A stretch of 64,000 bases of DNA from Magnetospirillum sp. (GTDB taxonomy: Bacteria; Pseudomonadota; Alphaproteobacteria; CACIAM-22H2): contig JAPZUA010000004.1 in NCBI GenBank assembly GCA_027532905.1, positions 23,501 to 87,500 on the forward strand, in the 5' to 3' direction. A program made the position numbers and the translations under genes. The notes below the pieces were generated by a model that was given only the letters and a program-made list of their open reading frames with translations, did not search any database and was not told where the DNA came from. Below are positions 47,760 through 55,058 of this stretch, in pieces (within the stretch, counting starts at the first letter, position 1; every line of letters starts with the position of its first letter).

Positions 47760-48965
47760 TCAGCCGGTATAGCGCCGTTCCCAATCGGCGGCGATGCGCG
47801 TCATCCAGCTTGGATGCGGCTCGGGCAACACGCGGCCAAGCTCGGCTTGCGTCGGCATGCCGGCGATCGGCGGAACGGCGGCGAAGAAACGGCGCGCTTC
47901 TTCCGGCAGCTTCGCGATGTCGAGCACGCTCGGATTGCCGAGTTGGCGCGGATCGCTCATGCGCGCCTGCGCCTCCGGCCCCATCAGAAAATCCGACGCA
48001 ACCATGGCAGCCGCGCGGTTGGCGGCATTGTAGGGGATCGCCACAAAACTCGTATTGCCGATGGTGCCCGCCGCCATCGTATAGACGCGCGCGGTTTTGG
48101 GCAGCAATTCGTTGGCGATCGACACGGCCGCTTCGGCCGGATTGAACGACACCATCAGATCGATCTCGCCGTCGTTCAAAAGCTGGCGCTGGGCGGGCCC
48201 GCTGTCGGGAAATTGGCGGCCCTGGCGCCACAAAGCCGGGCGCAGCGCATCGTACCAGCGCCACAAGGGGGCAACGCTTGCTTCGTATTCGCCGCCTGCC
48301 TCGCGCTGCAGCACCGCGGAATCGGGTGCAAGCTCGAACAGGGCCTGCTTGAGGAACGTCGCCCCAAGAAAATTGCGCACAGCCGGATGCGTGGTGCGCC
48401 CCGGGTTGGCAAGCGCCCAGTCGCGCAAAGCCGGGATCGAACGCGGCGGGTTTGCGAGCCGTGCCGCATCGTACACATAAACGATCTGCGCCATGCGCCA
48501 AGGAGCCGCATAACCTTCGACGGGCACCGTGAAGTCGACGATCGTCGAGGGTTTGCCGACCGTATCGACATAGCGGAAATTCGGCAATTCCTGCGCAAAC
48601 GGCCCGAACAGAAGGCCGCGTTCTTTCATGGCGACGAAATTGGGACCGTTGATCCACACAAGATCGACCGCCCCGCCTGCATCGCGGCCCGCCGACTTCT
48701 CGGCGATCACGCGCTGCACAGCCTCGGCTGTGTCGCGCAAACGCACATGGCGCAGCTCGATGCCGAATTCGGCGCGCAAGCGGATCGCCGTCCATTCGAT
48801 GAAGGCGTTCGTGCGCTCGTCCCCGCCCCAGGCATTGAAAAACACTGGCTTGCCGCGCGCTTGGGCCAGCGTTTGCCCCCACGCCGCTTGCGCGCTTGCA
48901 CGCGGCGACGGAAAAACGGCAGCAGAGGCTGCCGCAGCGACGAAATGCCGACGCGTGATCCTCAT
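47760..48965 (-). CDS. ynjB: ABC transporter substrate-binding protein, YnjB type
   Basis: A 401-aa periplasmic protein with a twin-arginine-like leader (MRITRRHFVAAAASAAVFPSPRASAQA), so Tat export is likely. The mature part: VFFNAWGGDERTNAFIEWTAIRLRAEFGIELRHVRLRDTAEAV, VDLVWINGPNFVAMKERGLLFGPFA and GEIDLMVSFNPAEAAVSIANELLP. These match YnjB rather than ThiB (longer, with the WGGDERTN opening). The start overlaps the radical SAM stop by 4 nt, and the permease follows after 1 nt. The ligand is unknown; the upstream radical SAM enzyme may make or modify it (inference). Confidence 0.88.
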   Translation of the reverse strand: MRITRRHFVAAAASAAVFPSPRASAQAAWGQTLAQARGKPVFFNAWGGDERTNAFIEWTAIRLRAEFGIELRHVRLRDTAEAVQRVIAEKSAGRDAGGAVDLVWINGPNFVAMKERGLLFGPFAQELPNFRYVDTVGKPSTIVDFTVPVEGYAAPWRMAQIVYVYDAARLANPPRSIPALRDWALANPGRTTHPAVRNFLGATFLKQALFELAPDSAVLQREAGGEYEASVAPLWRWYDALRPALWRQGRQFPDSGPAQRQLLNDGEIDLMVSFNPAEAAVSIANELLPKTARVYTMAAGTIGNTSFVAIPYNAANRAAAMVASDFLMGPEAQARMSDPRQLGNPSVLDIAKLPEEARRFFAAVPPIAGMPTQAELGRVLPEPHPSWMTRIAADWERRYTG

Positions 48966-50017
48966 TGGGCTGCCGCCATCCGTGCGACGCGCCGGCGTTC
49001 GGCGGCGGCCGCAAGGCGCGGTGCGAGCACTTCTTCATGGAAACGATCGCAGCCGATGCAAAGATTGGCGTAGGGCTTGCCAGTCGGCGTCGTGGTCGCG
49101 GATTTGGCGCGGAATTTTTCGACCGACCAGCCATCGGCGAGCCCCATGCGGTCGGGCGTGCCCGCCGAGATCGCCTGGAAGGCCGGATCGCCCGCCAGCG
49201 AGTCGAGTATCTCGATCAGCGTGTCCTGCTGCAGATTGCCGATCGGCATTTTGGTTTTCATGCAGCACGGATAGACGTCGCCATTGGGCTCGATCGACAC
49301 TTCAGCACCCGAATAGCCGTGGCGCAGAAAATCGAGACCGCCAGACCAGCGGCCGCAGAAATTGTCGTCGAGCGTTGCGGTCGAAAGTCCGTTGGTCCAC
49401 GCTCGGCCGCGCGGCCAGATTTTGCCGATCCAGGCATCGGGTGTGGCGCCGAAGAAGCTGAAGAGCGGCCCGGTCTCGTCGAGCCAATTGCGGTTCTGGG
49501 CTGCAAGGCCCGAGACCGCCATGCCGCGCGATTCGAACAATCGCGTGAGCTCGTCCTTGAGGCGTTCGGGATCGATATTGACGTGGAAATCGTCGAGCCC
49601 AGCGCAGGAGAGCATCCAGATTCCGCGCTCAAGCAGGTCGTCGAGGATGCGCGGCGTCACGAGATCGCCGGTCGTCTGCACGACGACCTTAACGCCGCCA
49701 TTGTCGCGATAGCGCGCCTGCAGCCGCTCGATGACCTTGTAGGTGACGTTCTCGCGGATCGGATCGAGCAGCGATTCTCCGCCCGAGAGAATCACGCGGC
49801 CGACTTTCTCGGGCAGGCTGCCGTCGGCGTTCGGGGCCGTTCGGTCGCGATAGACCAGGCGCTCGGGCAATGCATCGACGATGCGCGGGAAGGCCGCAAC
49901 CGCTTCGGCCAGAACGCCCTTCATCTCCTCGGCATTGTAGGGCCGGAAGCGCTCTTCGTAGCAATGTTTGCAGCGCCGATGGCAGGCCCAGCTCACGACG
50001 TAGTAGATCGATTCCAT
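48962..50017 (-). CDS. Radical SAM protein with SPASM-like C-terminal cysteines
   Basis: A 351-aa protein. The Fe-S cluster motif is Cys12, Cys16, Cys19 in WACHRRCKHCYEE. The SAM-binding GGE region is VGRVILSGGESLLDPI. Mid-protein strands VKVVVQTTGDLVT and WMLSCAGLDDFHVNI follow. The second half has cysteines in DDNFCGRW, VYPCCMKTK and YANLCIGC, a SPASM/twitch-type auxiliary cluster pattern, which in relatives goes with peptide or protein modification. ATG 50017 has GGGGGA upstream; a longer open frame above it is antisense to the RND gene. It leads the operon with ynjBCD through an ATGA overlap. Its substrate is unknown. Confidence 0.9.
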   Translation of the reverse strand: MESIYYVVSWACHRRCKHCYEERFRPYNAEEMKGVLAEAVAAFPRIVDALPERLVYRDRTAPNADGSLPEKVGRVILSGGESLLDPIRENVTYKVIERLQARYRDNGGVKVVVQTTGDLVTPRILDDLLERGIWMLSCAGLDDFHVNIDPERLKDELTRLFESRGMAVSGLAAQNRNWLDETGPLFSFFGATPDAWIGKIWPRGRAWTNGLSTATLDDNFCGRWSGGLDFLRHGYSGAEVSIEPNGDVYPCCMKTKMPIGNLQQDTLIEILDSLAGDPAFQAISAGTPDRMGLADGWSVEKFRAKSATTTPTGKPYANLCIGCDRFHEEVLAPRLAAAAERRRVARMAAAQ

Positions 50018-50124
50018 TGGTCCCCCGTGGATTCCCCTTGGCGTTTCGCAACCGCGAAGCGACAAGTTACGAACGATTATGGCGGCGCCATGGCGCTGCC
50101 GCCAGGGGGCTTGGCGCCAAAACC

Positions 50125-53100
50125 CTATTCGGCTGCCGCAGCCGCCAGTTGGGGGAGGGGTTCGGCGACGGGATGGGGCCGTTTCACGCGGAACCAGGCC
50201 GCATAGAGGGCCGGCAGGAACGTGACCGTGAGCAGGGTTGCGACCACGAGCCCACCCATCATGGCGGCCGACATCGGCCCCCAGAACACGTTGCGGGTAA
50301 GCGGAATGAGCGCCAGGATCGCGGCCGCAGCAGTCAGCATAATCGGCCGGAACCGTGCCACGGTCGACTCGACGATCGCGGTCCAGGAATCGTGGCCGGC
50401 CGCAATTTCGCGCTCGATCTGGTCCACCAGAATGACCGAATTGCGCATGATCATGCCCGAGAGCGCAATCACGCCCAGGATCGCCGTAAAGCCGAACGGC
50501 AGCTGGAAAATCAGCAAGGCGCCTGCGGCCCCGATGATGCCCAAGGGGGCGGTCAGGAAAACCAGCATCGCGCGCCCGAAATGATGCAGCTGCAGCATCA
50601 GCAGCACCAGGGTCGCGACCGCGACCAGCGGCAGATTGACGAAGATCGAGGCTTGCGACTTGGCACTCTCCTCGACCGCCCCGCCCGCCTCGATCGTGTA
50701 GCCGGCCGGCAATTGGCGACGCAGCGGGGCAAGGGCCGCGTCGATCGCCTTGGACACGTCGGGCGGCTGCACGCTGTCCGGCAGATTGGCCTGCACCGTG
50801 ATCGTCGGCATGCGATTGCGCCGCCACACAATGCCGGCCTCGCTGTCGGGCACAAGGCGCGCGATCTGCGCGAGCGGCACGGAAACGCCGTTCGCGGCGC
50901 GCACATAGACCTGCCCGAGTGTCGCCAAGGCCGTGCGCTCGTCGGCTGGTGCGCGCAGCAGAATCGGGATTATCGCATCGTCTTCGCGATAGCCGCCGAT
51001 GGCGACACCGGCGGTCACGCCTGCCAGCGTGCGCCGCACAGTCTGCGAAGTGATGCCGAGGGCACGCGCACGGTCTTGGTCGATCGCGATGCGCAAGCTC
51101 GACACAGCCTCGCGCCAATCGTCGTGCACGTCGAACGTCGCGGGATGCGCGCGCACCTGGTCTTTGACGGCGTCGGCGAATTTGCGCAGCACCGCCGGAT
51201 CGTCGCCGCGCACGCGAAACTGCACGGGCCAGCCGACCGGCGGGCCGCTATTGAGGCGATCGACGCGGCCGCGCACGCCTGCCGCATTTGCGCCGAGCTC
51301 GGTGCGAATACGCGCGATCACGCGCTCGCGCGCCTCGAGGTCGGCCGTCAATACGACAAGCTGGGCGAAGTTCGAGGATTGCAGCTGCTGGTCAAGCGGC
51401 AGATAGAAGCGCGGGCTGCCGCCGCCGACATAGGTCGCGATATTGACGACGTCGGGGTTGCCAGCGAGCGCGCGCTCCATCTGCTTGGCCGCCGCTTCGC
51501 TTGCGGCAAATCCGCTGCCTTCGGGGAGCCAAAGCTCGACCATCGCCTCGGCGCGGTTCGAGGCCGGAAAGAACTGCTTGGGCACGACGGCGAGCCCGGC
51601 GATGCCGGCCGCGAACAAGAAGCCCGTGGCACCGATCACGAGCCAGCGATAGCGCAGGCACCCATCGACGAAGCTGCGTAAACCCTTGTAGAAGCGCGTG
51701 TCGAACACGTTGTGCGCCCCGTGCGCCTTGCGCTCGGCGAGCAGCACGTAGCCCAGATACGGCGTGAAAAACACGGCCGCGAACCACGAAACGACAAGGG
51801 CTATCCCGACCACGGCGAAGATCGAAAACGTGTATTCGCCCGCCGTCGATTTGGCGAGGCCGACGGGGAGGAAGCCCGCGACCGTGATCAACGTGCCGGT
51901 CAGCATCGGCATGGCGGTCGAGGTGAAGGCGTAGGTCGCAGCGGCCGCCTTGTCCATGCCCTCTTCGAGTTTGCGGGCCATCATCTCGACTGCGATCATC
52001 GCATCGTCGACGAGCAGGCCAAGCGCGATGATCAAAGCACCCAGCGAAATCTTCTGGAGGGCGATGCCGAAATAATCCATCGCGAGAAACGTGATCGCCA
52101 GCACGAGCGGGATCGTGAGCGCCACGACGATGCCGGTGCGAAGCCCGAGGCTTAGAAAACTCACGACCAGCACGATCGCGATCGCCTCGAGCAGCGTGGT
52201 CAGAAACTCGCCGATATAGCGACCGACGATCTGCGGCTGGTCGGCGACCTTGCCGATCTCGATCCCGAGCGGCATTTGCGCGCCTGCCGCGGCGATCGCG
52301 GCGTCGAGGCGCGGGCCCAGTTCGACGACGTTGCCGTCGCGCGCCATGACGACGCCCAGCCCGATCGCGTCGCGATTCTGGAAACGCATGCGGAAGATCG
52401 GCGGGTCGACATAGCCGCGCGTAACCTCGGCGATGTCGCCGAGCCGGATTGTGGCGTCGCCCGCGCGCAGCCTGATCTCGGCGATCTCCGCCATGCGGTC
52501 CACCCCGCCTTCGACGCGCAAGCGCACGTCGCGCGCCGCCGTGTTGACCGTACCTGCCGGCTCGACATCGTTCTGGCCGCCGACCGCGCGCGCGATCGCA
52601 TCCACGTCGATGCCAAGTTGCGCCAGACGCCGATTGGAAACGGTCACGAAGACGCGCTCCGCCTGTTCGCCGATCACGTCGATCTTCTCCACGCCGCGCA
52701 CGCGCAGCAGCGCGTCGCGCAGCAGATCGGCTTGGTCTTTGAGCTGGCGGAAGCCGTAGCCCTCGCCGGTCAGCGCGTAGATGGCGCTGTAGGTGTCGCC
52801 GAATTCGTCGTTGAAGAACGGACCTTGCACGCCCGCGGGCAAGGTCGCGCGGATGTCGCCGATTTTCTTGCGGACCTGGTACCAGATGTCGGCCACCTGT
52901 TTGGGCGGCACGTCCTGGCGCAGATTGACGAAGATCAGCGATTCGCCCGGCCGCGACGAGGAGCGCGTGAAATCGAGATAGGGCACTTCCTGGAGTTTGC
53001 GCTCGAGGCGGGCCGTGACTTGGTTTTGCACCTCGTCGGCGGTCGCCCCCGGCCACGCGGTTTGCAACACCATCACGCGAAACGTGAAATCGGGATCTTC

Positions 53101-53220
53101 TTTCTGGCCTAGCTTGAAGAAGGCGAGGATGCCTGCCGCCATCAGCAGTACCACGACAAAGCGCGTGAACGACGCGTGCGCGATCGCCCAGGCCGACAGG
53201 TTGAAGCGTTGCGCGCTCAC
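50125..53220 (-). CDS. RND efflux transporter, inner-membrane pump (AcrB/MdtB-like)
   Basis: A 1,031-aa protein of normal HAE1/HAE-like length. Twelve helices with two large periplasmic loops. Helix 1 region: FTRFVVVLLMAAGILAFFKLGQKEDPDFTFRVMVLQTAWPGA. Proton-relay aspartates lie in helix 4 (LGLLVDDAMIAVEMM, an Asp pair). The second half has LIFQLPFGFTAILGVIALSGMIMRNSVILVDQIE. It exports drugs, detergents, bile-like or metabolic compounds with the adaptor encoded upstream; an outer-membrane channel is not encoded here and must be supplied from elsewhere. Its start overlaps the adaptor stop by 4 nt. Probably repressed by the divergent TetR. Confidence 0.95.
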   Translation of the reverse strand: MSAQRFNLSAWAIAHASFTRFVVVLLMAAGILAFFKLGQKEDPDFTFRVMVLQTAWPGATADEVQNQVTARLERKLQEVPYLDFTRSSSRPGESLIFVNLRQDVPPKQVADIWYQVRKKIGDIRATLPAGVQGPFFNDEFGDTYSAIYALTGEGYGFRQLKDQADLLRDALLRVRGVEKIDVIGEQAERVFVTVSNRRLAQLGIDVDAIARAVGGQNDVEPAGTVNTAARDVRLRVEGGVDRMAEIAEIRLRAGDATIRLGDIAEVTRGYVDPPIFRMRFQNRDAIGLGVVMARDGNVVELGPRLDAAIAAAGAQMPLGIEIGKVADQPQIVGRYIGEFLTTLLEAIAIVLVVSFLSLGLRTGIVVALTIPLVLAITFLAMDYFGIALQKISLGALIIALGLLVDDAMIAVEMMARKLEEGMDKAAAATYAFTSTAMPMLTGTLITVAGFLPVGLAKSTAGEYTFSIFAVVGIALVVSWFAAVFFTPYLGYVLLAERKAHGAHNVFDTRFYKGLRSFVDGCLRYRWLVIGATGFLFAAGIAGLAVVPKQFFPASNRAEAMVELWLPEGSGFAASEAAAKQMERALAGNPDVVNIATYVGGGSPRFYLPLDQQLQSSNFAQLVVLTADLEARERVIARIRTELGANAAGVRGRVDRLNSGPPVGWPVQFRVRGDDPAVLRKFADAVKDQVRAHPATFDVHDDWREAVSSLRIAIDQDRARALGITSQTVRRTLAGVTAGVAIGGYREDDAIIPILLRAPADERTALATLGQVYVRAANGVSVPLAQIARLVPDSEAGIVWRRNRMPTITVQANLPDSVQPPDVSKAIDAALAPLRRQLPAGYTIEAGGAVEESAKSQASIFVNLPLVAVATLVLLMLQLHHFGRAMLVFLTAPLGIIGAAGALLIFQLPFGFTAILGVIALSGMIMRNSVILVDQIEREIAAGHDSWTAIVESTVARFRPIMLTAAAAILALIPLTRNVFWGPMSAAMMGGLVVATLLTVTFLPALYAAWFRVKRPHPVAEPLPQLAAAAAE

Positions 53221-54296
53221 GGCAACACCGCGGCCACGCGCACACGCTGGCCGTCGCGCAGCAGATGGGCACCCGCCGCAACGATCCGGTCGCCGGCGGA
53301 AAGGTCACCCGCAACAACGAGATTTTCGCCGCGCGTTCCCGCGACCTCGACGATGCGCGGCGTTGCGACGTCGCTGCCGACCGGCACGATCCAGACGTAT
53401 TTCTCGGGTCCCTTGGCAATCACGGCCGACAGCGGCACTTCCACGCCGCTGATCGCAGCGGGTACGGCAAACGACACGTTCGCCGTCATGCCGAGCCGAT
53501 AGGCGGGCGGAGCATCGGGGATCGCGATGCGTACGCGATAGGTGCGCGTGGCCCGGTCCGCCATCGCGGAGATTTCGCGGACCCGCCCGTCAATTGCAGC
53601 ACCGGCAGCGGCCCACAGATCGACCTTTACGGCAGCGCCGGGGAAAAACAGATCGACCTGCGATTCGGGAACCGCGATTGCCACTTCGCGGCCATCGAGC
53701 CGTGCAAGGCGGAACACGGTTTGGCCGACACCCAAGACTTGACCGGGTTCGGCCTCGACGGAAGTGACGATCGCGGCAGCGTCGGCCGCAAGATTCGTGT
53801 AGCCGGTCTGGTTGGCGCGTTCGCGCGCTTGCGATTCGACCTGGTCCAGTGCTGCTTTGGCGGCGCGATACTGCGTTTCGAACCGGTCGAACTGGGATTG
53901 CGCGATATGGCCGCGCTCGAGCAGCGCACGCTGGCGCGCTAAATCGGCCGTTGCGAGTTCGAGTTGCGACTGGGCCGCCGCGACGCCGGCCCGGGCACTG
54001 CGTTCGGACAAGGCAAGATCGCGCGCATCCAACCGCGCCAGGATCTGGCCAGCTTCGACGCGCGCACCCAGATCGACCCGCCTTTCAATCATTTTGCCCG
54101 CAACCCGGAAACCCAGTGCCGTTTCGATCCGCGGCACGATCTCGCCCGAAAACTGCAGTGTCGTTTCGCGCGGGCTTTGCTGCAGATCGATCAGGCGCAC
54201 GGGCCGAATTTCCTCCGGCCGGGCCGGTGCTTCGCCGCAGGCGGCCAACGTGCCCATTGCGGCGAAGCCCATCAGCGCAAACAAAATCCGTGGCAT
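53217..54296 (-). CDS. RND efflux periplasmic adaptor (membrane fusion) lipoprotein
   Basis: A 359-aa protein. The lipoprotein signal MPRILFALMGFAAMGTLAACGEAP has the lipobox LAAC, so it is likely anchored in the inner membrane. The hairpin and lipoyl-like parts are visible as ARVEAGQILARLDARDLALSERSARAGVAAAQSQLELATADLARQRALLERG. The beta-barrel region is VEAEPGQVLGVGQTVFRL through GRVREISAMADRATRTYRVRIAIPD, and it ends LVVAGDLSAGDRIVAAGAHLLRDGQRVRV. It links the RND pump to an outer-membrane channel. It is first gene of the two-gene efflux operon and divergent from tetR. Confidence 0.94.
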   Translation of the reverse strand: MPRILFALMGFAAMGTLAACGEAPARPEEIRPVRLIDLQQSPRETTLQFSGEIVPRIETALGFRVAGKMIERRVDLGARVEAGQILARLDARDLALSERSARAGVAAAQSQLELATADLARQRALLERGHIAQSQFDRFETQYRAAKAALDQVESQARERANQTGYTNLAADAAAIVTSVEAEPGQVLGVGQTVFRLARLDGREVAIAVPESQVDLFFPGAAVKVDLWAAAGAAIDGRVREISAMADRATRTYRVRIAIPDAPPAYRLGMTANVSFAVPAAISGVEVPLSAVIAKGPEKYVWIVPVGSDVATPRIVEVAGTRGENLVVAGDLSAGDRIVAAGAHLLRDGQRVRVAAVLP

Positions 54297-54353
54297 ATTC
54301 GACCTCGCGAAAGGCTGGAGTCGGAAGAAAGTGATCGTTGTTAACTTATGTAT

Positions 54354-54378
54354 GATAAGTTATCATTGATAACTTATC
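54354..54378. promoter_or_regulatory. TetR operator: perfect 11-bp inverted repeat
   Basis: GATAAGTTATC at 54354-54364, a 3-nt spacer, and its exact reverse complement at 54368-54378. A further half-site-like TTAACTTAT lies just upstream (54341-54349). The palindrome sits in the only non-coding stretch between the efflux operon (start 54296) and tetR (start 54414), as in AcrR/MdtR-type loci. TetR dimers bind such sites and would silence both directions. Confidence 0.85.
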
Positions 54379-54413
54379 TGTCAAGGCGCGTTTTATCGAT
54401 CGAGGCGCAGGAA

Positions 54414-55058
54414 GTGTCCAAGGCATTGATTTTACAAAGAAAGCCAAAAGGCTCCGGGCATGAGCGGCGAGCCGAGATTCTCGATGCCGCCCAGCGCATC
54501 TTGCTGCGCGACGGCATCGAGCGCGTAACCGTCCGCGCCATTGCTGCCGAAATCGGCACGTCTTCGACGGCGCTTTACGTCTATTTCCCGACGCGCGATG
54601 CGATCCTGCTGTCCTTGTGCGACCGCACGATGGGCGAGTTGCTGGTCCAATTCGATGCGCTCGACGCCACGCACGCAAACGATCTCGAAAAGCTCAAAGG
54701 CTTCATGGCCGCCTATGTGCTGTTCGGCCAAACGCATCCCGACGCCTATCGCATGGTATTTTCGATCAAGAGCCAAGGAATTGGGGCAGCCACGCATCTC
54801 GAGGCAAGCCCGAACGAGGCTGCGGGCAATGTCGGCCCGCAGCTTTTCGGCCGTCTGCTCGCCCTGGTCGAGCGCTTGGTCGCGGCAGGCACCTTTGCCG
54901 CACGCGATCCGGTGGCGATCGCGGAGACGATCTGGATGCTTGGGCACGGCATGATCATGCTGACGGTTTCGATGCCGCAATTTCCGTGGAAAGAACCCGC
55001 CCGCGCGATCGAGGCGGCAACCGAGAATCTACTGGCGGGCCTCCTCAAGCGCGCCTGA
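54414..55058 (+). CDS. TetR/AcrR-family repressor
   Basis: A protein of about 214 residues. The helix-turn-helix is typical: RRAEILDAAQRILLRDGIERVTVRAIAAEIGTSSTALYVYFPTRDAILLSLC. The ligand-binding half is helical (KLKGFMAAYVLFGQTHPDAYRMVF, then AIAETIWMLGHGMIMLTVSMPQFPW). I chose GTG 54414 because an ATG at 54348 lies upstream of the perfect operator palindrome and its first residues would be encoded by it. It probably represses the divergent RND operon and itself, and is released by efflux substrates. Its end overlaps the convergent P-type ATPase by 14 nt. Confidence 0.93.
   Translation: MSKALILQRKPKGSGHERRAEILDAAQRILLRDGIERVTVRAIAAEIGTSSTALYVYFPTRDAILLSLCDRTMGELLVQFDALDATHANDLEKLKGFMAAYVLFGQTHPDAYRMVFSIKSQGIGAATHLEASPNEAAGNVGPQLFGRLLALVERLVAAGTFAARDPVAIAETIWMLGHGMIMLTVSMPQFPWKEPARAIEAATENLLAGLLKRA

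Noticed and set aside
45450..48965. Assignment as a thiamine transporter (ThiBPQ)
   Set aside because: The fused permease and small ATPase would fit, but the binding protein resembles YnjB (length and WGGDERTN opening) rather than ThiB, and no thiamine riboswitch-like element was seen upstream.
48962..51118. 718-aa version of the radical SAM protein
   Set aside because: The extra N-terminal 367 residues are an Arg-rich reading of the RND pump gene in another frame; the Cys12-Cys16-Cys19 motif sits at the start of the 351-aa form, which has its own ribosome-binding site.
54348..54413. ATG 54348 as the start of tetR
   Set aside because: The added N-terminus (MYDKLSLITYL...) would be encoded by the operator palindrome and precedes the conserved HTH by an unusual distance; GTG 54414 fits better.
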